From Dyella terrae (GTDB taxonomy: Bacteria > Pseudomonadota > Gammaproteobacteria > Xanthomonadales > Rhodanobacteraceae): 64,000 bases of DNA. The stretch lies in the NCBI RefSeq assembly GCF_004322705.1, contig NZ_SIZZ01000001.1, forward strand, positions 310,001 to 374,000, read 5' to 3'. The position numbers and the translations under genes were made by a program. The stretch's first letter is position 1. Each line of letters starts with the position of its first letter. The notes under the pieces are model-generated. The model was not told the origin of the DNA and searched no databases. It saw only the letters and a program-made list of their open reading frames with translations. Of this stretch, positions 1-9,419 are shown piece by piece.

Positions 1-932
1 GCAAGCGTCAGCTGTCCGTAGGGCAGGTCCTTGATGCGGTCAACGCGGCCGGCGAGGATATTGAAGTCCACGCCGGTTTCCCGGGCCACGCGGCCCAGCG
101 CAGGTGTCCATGTGGCCTCGCCGCGGAACGACAGGCGCATGATGCGGCCCGGTACGTGCGCGTAGTGGCTGTGCTCGCTGGCGGCTTCTTCGGGCAGGGC
201 TTCGTTGACGAAGCGACGCGTGGTGGCGTGCTGCGGGTGAAGGAACACATCGGCGACCGAGCCCATTTCCACGATCTGACCGGCATCGAGCACGGCGACG
301 CGGTCGCACACGCGGCGGACGACGTCCATTTCGTGGGTAATCAGCACGATTGTCAGCTTGAGCTCGCGGTTGATCTCCGCCAGGAGCTCCAGCACCGAGG
401 CAGTCGTTTGCGGGTCGAGCGCGCTGGTGGCCTCGTCACATAGCAGTATGGATGGCCGATTGGCGAGCGCACGCGCGATGCCCACGCGCTGCTTCTGGCC
501 GCCGGAAAGCTGTGACGGGTATTTGTCCGCGTGTGCCGACAGGCCTACGCGGGTCAGCAGCTCATCCACGCGCGCGCGTATGGCCCGGGCGTCGCGCTCG
601 CCGGCCAGGCGCATCGGGAAGGCGATATTGTCGGCCACTGTCTGCGAAGCGAGCAGATTGAAATGCTGGAAAATCATGCCGATACGCTGACGCTGGGCAC
701 GGAGGCCCGCGTCGTCGAGCGCCGTCATGTCGGTGTCGCCAATCAGAATGCGGCCGCCGGACGGGCGCTCGAGCAGGTTGATCAGGCGAATGAGTGTGGA
801 TTTGCCGGCACCCGAATGCCCGATGATCCCGAAGACCTCACCGTCGGCGATTTCCAGGTTGAAGGGCTTCAGGGCAGGGATGTCCTGGCCGCCCACGCGG
901 TAGGACTTGCGAACATCGACAAAGCGGATCAC
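1..932 (-). CDS. metN: Methionine ABC importer ATPase MetN (C-terminus outside window)
   Basis: Cytoplasmic ATPase that should drive methionine uptake with the permease MetI and binding lipoprotein MetQ, both expected beyond the left edge. From a GTG at 932 (AAGG 6 nt upstream) the protein shows Walker A GHSGAGKS at residues 38-45, signature LSGGQKQR at 142-149, Walker B ILLCDE at 162-167, and a C-terminal regulatory stretch of NIL type beginning near RLSFRG (266). About 310 codons are present of the usual 335-345. MetN is preferred over other ABC ATPases because of the family-typical N-terminus and the C-terminal extension. No SAM riboswitch is visible in the 100 bp upstream. Confidence 0.9.
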   Translation of the reverse strand, partial: MIRFVDVRKSYRVGGQDIPALKPFNLEIADGEVFGIIGHSGAGKSTLIRLINLLERPSGGRILIGDTDMTALDDAGLRAQRQRIGMIFQHFNLLASQTVADNIAFPMRLAGERDARAIRARVDELLTRVGLSAHADKYPSQLSGGQKQRVGIARALANRPSILLCDEATSALDPQTTASVLELLAEINRELKLTIVLITHEMDVVRRVCDRVAVLDAGQIVEMGSVADVFLHPQHATTRRFVNEALPEEAASEHSHYAHVPGRIMRLSFRGEATWTPALGRVARETGVDFNILAGRVDRIKDLPYGQLTL

Positions 933-1034
933 GGCGGACCTTGGACAGTGACCGGAGGCGGCATTCTAGGCGGGTGGGAGTAGGGTTGCCATGGGTGGCG
1001 TATGCTGGTGCCCTTACTCACCAGGAACGACGCC

Positions 1035-1514
1035 ATGACGACCGCCTATGACTTCTCCGCCCGGGACATCGACGGTCATGAACGCTCGCTCAGCGAATGG
1101 CAGGGCAAGGTCATGCTGATCGTCAACGTGGCCTCCAAATGCGGCTTCACGCCTCAGTACACGGGCCTCGAGGCCCTGTGGCGGTCCGATCGGGACAAGG
1201 GGCTGGTGGTGCTGGGCTTTCCCTGTGATCAGTTCGGCCACCAGGAGCCCGGTGACGAAGCGGAAATCAAGAACTTCTGCAGCACGAGCTACGACGTGAG
1301 CTTCCCGATGTTCGCCAAGGTGGACGTCAACGGCGCGGACGCGCATCCGCTGTATAAGTGGCTCAAGAGCGAAGGCAAGGGCATTTTGGGCAGCGAGTCG
1401 ATCAAGTGGAACTTCACCAAGTTCCTGGTCGACCGCCAGGGCGAAGTGGTCAAGCGCTATGCGCCCACGGACACGCCCGAGAAAATTGCCAGGGACCTGG
1501 CCGCCCGGCTCTAA
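1035..1514 (+). CDS. Glutathione peroxidase family protein (BtuE/Gpx type)
   Basis: Thiol peroxidase expected to reduce hydrogen and organic peroxides in the cytoplasm. The catalytic tetrad of the family is readable: Cys36 in KCGFTP, Gln70 in FGHQEPG, and Trp125-Asn126 in KWNFTKF. The active site uses cysteine, not selenocysteine. The ATG at 1035 is chosen over the frame opening at 1002 because AGGAACG precedes it and the 159-aa product matches family length. Its TAA overlaps the stop of the convergent dacB-like gene by three bases. Many bacterial members use thioredoxin rather than glutathione; the donor cannot be told from sequence. Confidence 0.92.
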   Translation: MTTAYDFSARDIDGHERSLSEWQGKVMLIVNVASKCGFTPQYTGLEALWRSDRDKGLVVLGFPCDQFGHQEPGDEAEIKNFCSTSYDVSFPMFAKVDVNGADAHPLYKWLKSEGKGILGSESIKWNFTKFLVDRQGEVVKRYAPTDTPEKIARDLAARL

Positions 1515-3001
1515 GGGCGTCCTTCGTTGGCCAACCTGACAGCAATGGCGTCGATATCCGCCGTTGCCGCCGGCGCTCCTTCGGGTGAGTCGTAGTGATT
1601 GAGGAAAATGGTGAACGCCAGCCGTTGGCCATGCGCCGTCGTGACGTAGCCCGCGAGACTGCGAACCTGGGACAGCGTTCCCGTCTTGGCGCGCACGTTG
1701 CCTTCGGCAGCCGTGCCTTTCATGCGCGACTTCAACGTCCCGTCGATGCCGGCAACGGGAAGCGTATCCATGATCTGCCCGGCATTCGGTTGTGCAGCGA
1801 GCAGCGCCAGCAGGCGGTTCATCGCGTGCGGCGTGGTGAGATCGGCGCGCGCCAGGCCCGAGCCTTCGTTGTACTGGTACTCGTCAGCCGGAACGTCGGC
1901 GGCATCCAGCAGCTTGCGCAGGCCGATGATGCCCCAGTCTTCGGTGTTGATGAAGCCGGGGCGGTCAGCCGGCGCAGGCTCAGTGGCCTGGGTGCGCACG
2001 CCTGCCATCAGCAGCAGGTTCTGCATGTAGAGATTCTGCGAGCGCTTGAGCGCATCGCGCAGGATGTCGATCACTGGCGGCGATTGCACTTCGGCCAGCA
2101 TGGTTGTGTTATGGCGCAAGGCACCGCTGTCCTGGGGCCAGTGCGCCACGCGCACGATGCCGTCGACGCGAATGCCATGCCGCTGCAAGGCGCCCAGCAA
2201 CTGCGAACCGGCAATCCGTGCCGGGTCGTCCACCGCAAGGCGATAGCTCGATCGCGACGAGCCTGCGGGAACCTGCCCGAATGCATAGAGCTTACGGGCG
2301 CCTGCGGGACGGACCAGATTGACGTTCGCACGGGTCCCCGCCGTCGTGGTGACCAGTTGATTCGCCAACTGGGCGATGCCATCCGATGGCGCCAGCGTGA
2401 GGTCAGCGGGCAGGCCTTCGCTGGCTCCCGGCGCGACGGTGACCTGCACAACGTTGTCGTTCACGGTCAGCGCCGATGGCGGAGCGCCGTAGGCTGCTTG
2501 CAGATCGTCCGCTTCCCAGCCCGAGCCGTAAGGCGGCGTGCTGAAAAATGTGTCGTCGGCAACGAGGTCGCCCCTGATTCGCCTGATGCCGAGGGAGGTC
2601 ATTTGGACGGCCATCTGGTCGGACCAGTCGGCGGTCAATGTCGCCGTTCCCAGCGTAGGGTCGCCCATGCCATACAGAACCGCGTCGCCGGTGATGGTGC
2701 CGCCATGATCGGGTGCTGCGCCGAAAACGCGCGTCGGAAACCGGAACGCCGGGCCAAGAACATGCAACGCAAGGGCAGCGGTGTAGAGCTTGTTGGTGGA
2801 CGCGGGCGTGAAAAGCTTGCCGGCATCATGCGCGTACACCACGCGTCCTGAGCCAAGCTCGATCACTTCAATGCCCCAGCGCGCGTGTTCGAAGCGTGGC
2901 TGCGCTATATGCGCATCGATGTCCTGGGCCAGCGTGCCGGCAAACACGGGCGTGGTCAGTGCGGCAGCAAACAGCCAGGCAGCGCAGGGGCGAAAGCGCA
3001 T
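1511..3001 (-). CDS. dacB: D-alanyl-D-alanine carboxypeptidase/endopeptidase (PBP4, S13 family)
   Basis: Periplasmic class C penicillin-binding protein that trims or cleaves peptidoglycan peptides. The 496-aa product begins with a signal peptide (cleavage likely after ALTTPVFAG). The acyl-serine motif is S68-T-N-K71 and the KTG motif starts at K439; SGLARADL in between fits the family's central motif region. The ATG at 3001 is preceded by GAGGAGAA; the frame continues about 100 codons further upstream only because it overlaps the neighbouring exporter gene. It lies 50 bp downstream of the MATE gene in the same direction, so the two may be co-transcribed. Confidence 0.93.
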   Translation of the reverse strand: MRFRPCAAWLFAAALTTPVFAGTLAQDIDAHIAQPRFEHARWGIEVIELGSGRVVYAHDAGKLFTPASTNKLYTAALALHVLGPAFRFPTRVFGAAPDHGGTITGDAVLYGMGDPTLGTATLTADWSDQMAVQMTSLGIRRIRGDLVADDTFFSTPPYGSGWEADDLQAAYGAPPSALTVNDNVVQVTVAPGASEGLPADLTLAPSDGIAQLANQLVTTTAGTRANVNLVRPAGARKLYAFGQVPAGSSRSSYRLAVDDPARIAGSQLLGALQRHGIRVDGIVRVAHWPQDSGALRHNTTMLAEVQSPPVIDILRDALKRSQNLYMQNLLLMAGVRTQATEPAPADRPGFINTEDWGIIGLRKLLDAADVPADEYQYNEGSGLARADLTTPHAMNRLLALLAAQPNAGQIMDTLPVAGIDGTLKSRMKGTAAEGNVRAKTGTLSQVRSLAGYVTTAHGQRLAFTIFLNHYDSPEGAPAATADIDAIAVRLANEGRP

Positions 3002-3051
3002 GGGTTCTCCTCGTCGTCGTGCAGTCATATCACAACGCGGGTGGGTGACGC

Positions 3052-4407
3052 TCAGAAGTTCACCGCAGAGGCGGTTGTCCATGCTCCGCGGCGATGGATC
3101 TTCCAGCTCGCCCAGCCAAGGCTTACGCCGCGGACGAGCATGAAGGCGATGAACGCCATCCACAAACCATGGTTGCCGAGGCCACGCGCCAGCCACGCGG
3201 TGAAAAAGAAGGCGATCACCGAGACCAGCATCGCATTGCGCATATCGCTCCCGCGCGTGGCTCCAATGAACAGTCCGTCGAGCAGATAACTCCACACCGC
3301 GACGACGGGCAGCGCGGCCAGCCATGGCAGGTAGGGATAGGCCGCTTCGCGCACTTCACTAAGATTCGTCTGCAAATTGACGAACTCGTGGCCTGCGAAG
3401 ACGAACAGCAGCGCGTAGCCGATGCTGCCGATCAACGACCATCCGCCCGCTACCACCAATGCACGCCGCAGTGCGAGCGGGTCGCGCGCGCCAATGGCAT
3501 GCCCGCACAAGGCCTCCACGGCATTGGCCAGGCCATCGAGTCCGAAAGCCGTGAGCATCAGGCCATTCAGGAGCAGCGCATTGGCCGCCACGGTCGAATC
3601 GCCAATTCGCGCGCCCAACAGCGACACGCTGAAGAACACGGCTTCCAGCGCAAGGGTTCGAATGAAGATGTCCCGATTGACCGACAGCAGCGGTCGCCAA
3701 TGGGAAAACTGCCGGAGCGCCGCCCAGTCGACGTGACCGGCGAGCCCGTGCACGGCGCGCCGCGCCGCCCAGAGTCCGTACAGGCTGCCGCACCATTCAC
3801 CGGCCACGGAAGCGAGGGCAATCCCTTGCACGCCCCAGCCTAAGCCAAGGACAAAGAGCAGATTGAGCGCGATATTGATCAGGTTGGTGACCAGTAGCAG
3901 CGATAGCGTTGTGCGCGCTCGCTGCGCGCCAATGAACCATCCGGCGAGCGCGTAATTGAGCAGGGCGCCGGGGAGGCCGAGCAGGCGCAGGTGGAGATAG
4001 TCCATGCTCCTGGTCGTCTGCAATGGCGTCGAATGCATCTGCGCAATCAACCAGGGCAGCAGCGGATACATCAGCGCACCCACGGCCAGTCCGAACAGCA
4101 CGGCGAGCATCAGGGCCTGCCACTGCACCGTGCGCAGGGCCGTCATGTCGTTGGCGCCCAGGGCCTGCGCGGCAAAGCCGGTGGTGCCCATGCGCAGGAA
4201 GCCGAGGCTCCAGACGGGGAGGGCATACACGGCGCTGCCGATGGCCACGGCACCGAGGTCCTGCGTCTGCGGAAGGTGTCCCGCCACGGCGCTGTCGACC
4301 AGCGCCACCAGCGGCACCGTCAGGTTGGACAGGATCATCGGAACGGCCAATGCCCAGACCTGGCGATGGGTGGGGCGGTGGTGCCAGGCGTCGACGAGGG
4401 CTGACAT
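3052..4407 (-). CDS. MATE family efflux transporter (DinF-like)
   Basis: Inner-membrane multidrug/toxin exporter with about 12 hydrophobic segments across 451 residues. Family features include WALAVPMILSNLTVPLVALVD near the N-terminus, the segment around PLVALVDSAVAGHL, and a repeat of the same architecture in the second half. Closest in type to the DinF subgroup. The start at 4407 (MSALVDAW) is chosen over 4437 because family proteins begin shortly before the first helix, although the binding site is modest. The substrate and coupling ion cannot be inferred. Located just upstream of the PBP4 gene. Confidence 0.88.
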   Translation of the reverse strand: MSALVDAWHHRPTHRQVWALAVPMILSNLTVPLVALVDSAVAGHLPQTQDLGAVAIGSAVYALPVWSLGFLRMGTTGFAAQALGANDMTALRTVQWQALMLAVLFGLAVGALMYPLLPWLIAQMHSTPLQTTRSMDYLHLRLLGLPGALLNYALAGWFIGAQRARTTLSLLLVTNLINIALNLLFVLGLGWGVQGIALASVAGEWCGSLYGLWAARRAVHGLAGHVDWAALRQFSHWRPLLSVNRDIFIRTLALEAVFFSVSLLGARIGDSTVAANALLLNGLMLTAFGLDGLANAVEALCGHAIGARDPLALRRALVVAGGWSLIGSIGYALLFVFAGHEFVNLQTNLSEVREAAYPYLPWLAALPVVAVWSYLLDGLFIGATRGSDMRNAMLVSVIAFFFTAWLARGLGNHGLWMAFIAFMLVRGVSLGWASWKIHRRGAWTTASAVNF

Positions 4408-4544
4408 GGGGATGCCTGGAGGGTCGGGAGAGGGCATTGTGCCTCGGTCTGCCCGAGTCCGCCTTTTCGTCAGGGCGAGCCCGGGATGGTAATCTTGCGC
4501 CTCTTGCCGGCGCTGACCGGCGTAATCGCAATAGTGAGAACCCC

Positions 4545-5027
4545 ATGCAGATCGCCGAGCGCTCCGTCGCCTCTTTTCATTACACGCTGACCGACGACCA
4601 GGGCCAGGTCATCGACAGCTCCGAAGGCCGAGAGCCGTTGACCTACCTGCATGGCACTGGCCAGATCGTTCCGGGCCTTGAGAAGGCCATGGAAGGTCGC
4701 CAGCCGGGCGACCAGTTCAAGGTCGACGTGGCCCCGGAAGAGGGCTATGGCGTGCACCATCCGGAGCTCATGCAGTCCGTGCCGCGCGAGGCCTTCCAGG
4801 GCGTCGAGGACATCCAGCCGGGCATGCAGTTCCAGGGCCATGGCCCGCAGGGCGTGATCAACGTGACGGTCACCAAGGTCGACAACGACCAGGTGCACAT
4901 CGACGGCAACCATCCGCTGGCTGGCCAGACCCTGCATTTCGCCATCGAAGTGGTCGAGGTGCGTGACGCCAGTGAAGAAGAGCTGGCGCACGGCCATGTG
5001 CACGGCCCGGGCGGTCATCACCACTAA
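4545..5027 (+). CDS. slyD: FKBP-type peptidyl-prolyl isomerase, SlyD-like
   Basis: Cytoplasmic prolyl isomerase/chaperone of 160 aa. The N-terminal FKBP half has the SlyD-typical YTLTDDQGQVIDSS and GTGQIVPGLEKAMEG segments, interrupted by an insert-in-flap region between about residues 70 and 120 (PEEGYGVHHPELMQSV onward). The tail is short and histidine-rich (HGHVHGPGGHHH), which suggests nickel or other metal binding, but it lacks the long cysteine-rich tail of E. coli SlyD. The start follows GTGAGAA; the in-frame extension back to 4023 is antisense to the MATE gene and is not real. Confidence 0.92.
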   Translation: MQIAERSVASFHYTLTDDQGQVIDSSEGREPLTYLHGTGQIVPGLEKAMEGRQPGDQFKVDVAPEEGYGVHHPELMQSVPREAFQGVEDIQPGMQFQGHGPQGVINVTVTKVDNDQVHIDGNHPLAGQTLHFAIEVVEVRDASEEELAHGHVHGPGGHHH

Positions 5028-5107
5028 GTGTTGCCCGTGCGTGCCGGCATCCCTGCCGGCACGCTCTCCCGCGCAGTAAACACCTTCGCTCAAGGATCGA
5101 GTCACCC

Positions 5108-6292
5108 ATGCGCGGGCCGCTACGGATTGCCATTGTTGGTTATGGTGCTGCCGGACAAGCGGCCGCCCTGTTTCTCTCGGCGCAAGGTCACGCGCTCAGC
5201 GTGTTCGAGCAGGCGCCATCGCCTGGTCCGGTCGGCGCGGGATTTCTCCTGCAACCTACCGGGTTGCGCGTATTGGCACGACTTGGCCTGCACGACACGG
5301 CCGTGTCGCGCGGCCAGCGCATCACACGCCTCCATGGCGCCACTTCGCGTGGTCGAACTGTCATGGACATGCGCTACCAGGATCACGACGCGGGCTGTTT
5401 TGGCCTGGGTCTGACCCGTGGAAGCCTGTTCACCATCCTGCGCGATGCTTACGCCGACGCCTCAAAATTGCATACCGGCGTATGCATGGAATCGATAGCC
5501 GGTGACGGCGCGCATCTGCTCGATACGAACGGTGGCGCGCATGGCCCGTTCGACCTGATCGTCGCCGCCGACGGCGCGCACTCGCGGTTGCGGCAGAACG
5601 CCTGCCTGCATGTGAAGCGCCAGTCGGTGTATCCCTGGGGTGCCATGTGGTGCCTGCTCCCTGCGGAAGACTGGCCGCATGCCGACGAGTTGCGCCAGCG
5701 CTATGCGGGCACGCGCGAAATGATCGGGCTGCTGCCCGTCGGGCACCGCGCTGATCGTGAGGGTCGCTGGCTGACCTTCTATTTCAGTTTGCCCGGAGCA
5801 CGGGTCGACGCCTTTGATGGCGATGCGCTGGAGCGGCTTCGCGCGCGCGTTGCGGCCATGTGGCCCGAGGCCCGGTCGCTGCTCGATCACGTGACGGAGC
5901 CGGCCCAGTTGCATCGCGCCCGTTACCGCGACGTCGTCCTCTCCCGGCCGGTCCAGGGACGCACCGTGTTCCTGGGGGACGCTGCGCATGCCATGAGTCC
6001 GCAGCTGGGACAGGGCGTCAACATGGCGTTACTCGATGCCGAGGCGTTGGCGGATGCACTCGAGACCTCCGACAACGTCGGCATCGCCCTGGAGGACTAT
6101 CGGCGCCGCCGCCATCACCACCTGGCCGCGTACCAGGCGATGAGCCGCTGGCTGACGCCTCTGTTTCAGTCCGATCGCACCTGGCTGGGGCGCTGCCGTG
6201 ACCTTGCCTTCGGCCCGCTCGGACGCATGCCGCTGGCGCGCGGACAGATGCTCAAGATTCTTACCGGGACCAAGAAGGCGTGGTGGCGCTGA
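5108..6292 (+). CDS. FAD-dependent monooxygenase (UbiH/PHBH-like)
   Basis: Flavoprotein hydroxylase of 394 aa. An N-terminal dinucleotide-binding fold is evident from IAIVGYGAAGQAAALFL; the DG motif is AADGAHSRLR and the GD motif is FLGDAAHAMSPQLGQG. These three motifs define class A aromatic hydroxylases, which use NAD(P)H and oxygen. The substrate is not evident; no ubiquinone-biosynthesis or catabolic cluster is adjacent, so it is not called ubiH. It lies 80 bp after slyD and may be read from its own promoter. Confidence 0.88.
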   Translation: MRGPLRIAIVGYGAAGQAAALFLSAQGHALSVFEQAPSPGPVGAGFLLQPTGLRVLARLGLHDTAVSRGQRITRLHGATSRGRTVMDMRYQDHDAGCFGLGLTRGSLFTILRDAYADASKLHTGVCMESIAGDGAHLLDTNGGAHGPFDLIVAADGAHSRLRQNACLHVKRQSVYPWGAMWCLLPAEDWPHADELRQRYAGTREMIGLLPVGHRADREGRWLTFYFSLPGARVDAFDGDALERLRARVAAMWPEARSLLDHVTEPAQLHRARYRDVVLSRPVQGRTVFLGDAAHAMSPQLGQGVNMALLDAEALADALETSDNVGIALEDYRRRRHHHLAAYQAMSRWLTPLFQSDRTWLGRCRDLAFGPLGRMPLARGQMLKILTGTKKAWWR

Positions 6293-6306
6293 CGGCGTCG
6301 GCTTCG

Positions 6307-7392
6307 TCAATACCAGTCGAGCAGTGACACACCCAGGCCAAGATAAGTGGCGTTGTGGTTGTAATCGATCATGCTCTCGCCATAGCCCTTGAACAGCTCC
6401 ATGTAGCCGCGCAGGTTGCCGGCGATCGGGAATGCCCAGGTGAATTGCGCGGCGCCGTGGCTGCGATCGCCGCCACGCAGTGAATGTCGCAGCATCAGTC
6501 CGAATTCCTGGCCCTTCCACTCGCGCACGATCTGCATGTCGCCGCGGCCCATGTAGTCGCTGATGTTCGGGTTGTCATCGTGCTTGCTGTCTTCCGGCAC
6601 GCGCCACCAGGGGCGCAGCATGACCGTCCAGCCGTCACGCTCGAAGCCGAAGCTGCCGATGACGCGATTCCAGCTGCGTGAAAGGGGGTCGGCGCGGCCG
6701 TTCGACTCATGGTTGAGTCCGATACCCAGCAGGCGCCCATCCCAGCCGAACAGGTTGTAGTGGGTGTTGAAGACCAGCATCACCTCGGGTTCGTAATTGG
6801 TCTCGCGGAACGGACGGGAGATGTCCTTGTTGAACACCTGCCAGTGCGAGGCTTGGGTGTAGCCGACCCAGACGTCGCCCGCATCGCCGAAGACTCCCTG
6901 CCACACCTTGGTCTTGAGGCTCAGCTGGAACTTCAGTTCGGTGTTCTGCAGCGGCTGGGGTTCGGTCACCGTGTTCTGGGGGTTGGGGCTGTGCGGCGCT
7001 TCGTTGGGATTGCTGGTGGCGAAGGCGGTGATGAAAACAGGCTTGTAGCCACGCACATTGAACGTGCCGAGCTTGCTCTCGCGCGACAGCTCCCAACGCG
7101 AATCGAGCAGCGACAAGGGGCGACTCACCTCGGCATTGCCTTCCGCGGCGACATCGCGCGCCGACTTTTCCTTGTCGAAGATGCCTGGCGGAATGGTCGA
7201 TTCATCGACTTTCTTCTGCGCGGCCGGAAGGTTCACGCGACCGGTGGCGTGGTCATAACAAGCCAGGCGTTGCGCATCCGATTCGATGGCGGTGCAGGCA
7301 CGGATATCCATGGGGTCGGGGTTCTGGGCCTGCGCCGCGTGAGTGAAACAGGCAGCCAGCAGCATGGTCGCCAGGACGGTCGATCGCTTCAT
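6307..7392 (-). CDS. pldA: Outer membrane phospholipase A1
   Basis: Integral outer membrane phospholipase that degrades phospholipids misplaced in the outer leaflet. The 361-aa precursor has a signal peptide ending at AQA (residue 22). The catalytic motif is intact: NHESNG with His228 and Ser230, followed by RADPLSRSWNRV, which supplies family-conserved calcium/active-site positions. The sequence ends in alternating beta-strand pattern and a terminal aromatic (DWY), as expected for a BAM-inserted barrel. Start at 7392 preceded by GGAG. The N-terminal 90 residues, including a Cys pair (CTAIESDAQRLAC), are an extension relative to E. coli PldA, as in Xanthomonas-group homologues. Confidence 0.93.
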   Translation of the reverse strand: MKRSTVLATMLLAACFTHAAQAQNPDPMDIRACTAIESDAQRLACYDHATGRVNLPAAQKKVDESTIPPGIFDKEKSARDVAAEGNAEVSRPLSLLDSRWELSRESKLGTFNVRGYKPVFITAFATSNPNEAPHSPNPQNTVTEPQPLQNTELKFQLSLKTKVWQGVFGDAGDVWVGYTQASHWQVFNKDISRPFRETNYEPEVMLVFNTHYNLFGWDGRLLGIGLNHESNGRADPLSRSWNRVIGSFGFERDGWTVMLRPWWRVPEDSKHDDNPNISDYMGRGDMQIVREWKGQEFGLMLRHSLRGGDRSHGAAQFTWAFPIAGNLRGYMELFKGYGESMIDYNHNATYLGLGVSLLDWY

Positions 7393-7530
7393 TGCGTACT
7401 CCGGGAGCCCATCCGGGCTGAGAACGACGGCATTGTAGAGGGGTGAACGATCCGGGCGAAGCGTGGGCACATCACACCATGACCAACGCCCCGTGCATGC
7501 GCGGTCGACAGGATTCGACCGGACAAAAAG

Positions 7531-7557
7531 AAACCGGCCGGAATTGATCCGGCCGGT
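7531..7557 (-). terminator. Intrinsic terminator of the EF-hand-like gene
   Basis: Ten-base-pair perfect stem (ACCGGCCGGA at 7533-7542 with TCCGGCCGGT at 7548-7557), 5-nt loop, and on the minus strand a following U-rich run (TTTCTTTTTG). It ends the gene at 7580-7996 before pldA. Confidence 0.88.
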
Positions 7558-7579
7558 CATGACGATCACGCATGAAGCA

Positions 7580-7996
7580 TCAGTGCCTGGACCAGGCGTT
7601 GTACTCGGCCTTCGTAATACAGCCATTGCGATTACGATCGGCATGGATGAAGTCGTTGGCCAGTAGCGGATAAGCTGCGGCCTGATCTTCATTGATGCAG
7701 TTCTTGCCGCCGGACAAGGTGGCGAAATCCGGCGGCGGCCCGTAGTTCACCGACGGCATGCTCGATTTGACGGTGACTTCGCCCTGCGGTGTATTCATCG
7801 GTCCGGCCTGGCCCGTCGGCGTGCCAGGTGCCTGGGACGGCGCCGGAGGCGGCGGAGGCATGGTGCCTTGCTGCTGCGCGGGCGGCGGGGGAGGCGGCGG
7901 TGGCATGGTGCCAGTCTGATCCTGTGCCATCAATGAGCCCGCGAACAGCGAGCCGGACACCAGCAAGATAAGTAGTGGTTTACGCGACTTCATCAT
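7580..7996 (-). CDS. Secreted proline-rich protein with one EF-hand-like loop
   Basis: Function unknown. The 138-aa precursor carries a signal peptide (LLILLVSGSLFAGSLMAQ), then a low-complexity segment with a run of eight prolines and two GTMPPPP-type repeats (about residues 28-65), and a small C-terminal domain containing DRNRNGCITKAEYN, which matches the DxNxDGxIxxxE spacing of a calcium-binding EF-hand loop although the third acidic position is Asn. Two cysteines (KNC and GC) could form a disulfide. ATG-ATG start at 7996 follows GGAG by 5 nt. Similar Pro-rich EF-hand proteins are common in Xanthomonadales; the partner is unknown. Confidence 0.78.
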   Translation of the reverse strand: MMKSRKPLLILLVSGSLFAGSLMAQDQTGTMPPPPPPPPAQQQGTMPPPPPAPSQAPGTPTGQAGPMNTPQGEVTVKSSMPSVNYGPPPDFATLSGGKNCINEDQAAAYPLLANDFIHADRNRNGCITKAEYNAWSRH

Positions 7997-8111
7997 CGAT
8001 ACTCCATGCCAGAACGCTGGCTCGAGGACGGAAAGAGCGGAGTCGTTCGATGAGAGATATGCATCATCGTCGTGCCTGCCGCACAACGTCACGCTAGCAA
8101 AGACACCTTAA

Positions 8112-9410
8112 ATGCCTCCTCAATATCAGCGTCGTGAAAGCGTGAAAAATCCCTTGCCGTTGTCGGTTCCTTCATTCGCCGCGCGGCTGTCGCACACCCA
8201 GGCACAACGACTGCATCTGCTGTCGCAAGGCATGCTGACGACAGCGCGAAAACGTGCGCGCAAAGCGGATGTCGTTGCGGCGATCGAGCGCATGCGCCTG
8301 TTGCAAATCGACACCATCCACGTCGTCGCGCGCAGCCCTTATCTCGTACTGCATTCGCGCCTTGGCCACTACCAGCAAGCATGGCTGGATGAAGCGCTCG
8401 AGCAGGGGCGCATCGCGGAAACATGGGCCCATGAGGCCTGCTTCGTCCCCGCGGCAGATGTTGCGCTGCATCGCGCCTGGCGTTTGCGACGCGACGGTCA
8501 CTGGGCGCACAAGCACGCAGCGCGCATGGACAGCGAGCAGCGCGAGGGCATGGATGCCCTGCTGGCGCGCATGCGCGAATCGGGTCCCGTGCGCGCGTCG
8601 GACTTCAGTCGCGAAGACAAGGGTGCGAGCGGATGGTGGAGCTGGAAGCCTGAGAAACGATGGCTGGAAGCGCTCTTCGCGCGCGGCGAAGTGATGGTGA
8701 CGCGCCGCGAACGGTTCCAGCGTATCTACGATCTCTCCGAGCGTGTACTCGCCAAACTTCATCCTGCTTTTGATGTGGCGCAGGAAAGCATCGACGAGGT
8801 TTCGCTACGCCGACATTTCATCCTGGACACCGTGCGGGCCCTGGGTATCACGCAGTCGCGGTGGATCGCCGATTATTTTCGACTCAGGCCTGCGGTCACC
8901 GACGCCGAGCTCGCGCCGCTGGTGGAAGAAGGCAGGCTGCTTCGCGTCGATGTCGATGGCTGGGGCGTCCCGGGCTACGTGCACCCTGATTGGCGCGATG
9001 AACTCACGCGCGCGTCGAAGGGTCTGCTTCGAGCAACGCGAACCGCATTGCTCTCGCCCTTTGATCCGCTCGTATGGGATCGCGCCCGTGCGCTTGGCAT
9101 GTTTGGATTTGAGTACACCATCGAGTGCTATGTGCCGGAAGCCAAGCGCAAGTTCGGCTATTACGTACTGCCCATCCTGCATCGCGGGCGACTGGTGGGG
9201 CGTCTCGATGCCAAGGCGCATCGCTCGACCGGCGAGTTCGAGGTAAAGCGATTCTTCCTGGAACCCGATGTCAAGGCGACCGACGCGATGCTTGAAGACA
9301 TTGCCGCGGCCGTTGCTGAAACCGCCCAGTGGCATGGGACGCCTGCGGTGCGCTTGCGACAGGCGCGGCCGACGCATGTGGCCGCGCCCCTTCGGGCATT
9401 GTTGAGATAA
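8112..9410 (+). CDS. Winged-helix DNA glycosylase of the AlkZ/YcaQ family
   Basis: 432-aa member of the HTH_42 (formerly DUF1006) family, whose characterised members AlkZ and E. coli YcaQ unhook alkylated or interstrand-crosslinked bases. The family catalytic motif Q-hydrophobic-D/Q appears as Q65-I-D67 in RLLQIDTIHVVARSP. Other conserved stretches are ETWAHEACFVP, LSPFDPLVWDR and the C-terminal GRLVGRLDAKAHR. Length is close to YcaQ (about 410). No clear ribosome site precedes the ATG at 8112; a GTG at 8142 is an alternative start. It is divergent from the EF-hand gene. No biosynthetic cluster is adjacent, which favours a general repair role. Confidence 0.85.
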   Translation: MPPQYQRRESVKNPLPLSVPSFAARLSHTQAQRLHLLSQGMLTTARKRARKADVVAAIERMRLLQIDTIHVVARSPYLVLHSRLGHYQQAWLDEALEQGRIAETWAHEACFVPAADVALHRAWRLRRDGHWAHKHAARMDSEQREGMDALLARMRESGPVRASDFSREDKGASGWWSWKPEKRWLEALFARGEVMVTRRERFQRIYDLSERVLAKLHPAFDVAQESIDEVSLRRHFILDTVRALGITQSRWIADYFRLRPAVTDAELAPLVEEGRLLRVDVDGWGVPGYVHPDWRDELTRASKGLLRATRTALLSPFDPLVWDRARALGMFGFEYTIECYVPEAKRKFGYYVLPILHRGRLVGRLDAKAHRSTGEFEVKRFFLEPDVKATDAMLEDIAAAVAETAQWHGTPAVRLRQARPTHVAAPLRALLR

Positions 9411-9419
9411 GCCGTCGCG

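Noticed and set aside
933..1034. SAM riboswitch before metN
   Set aside because: The 100-bp gap shows none of the expected multi-helix structure or terminator.
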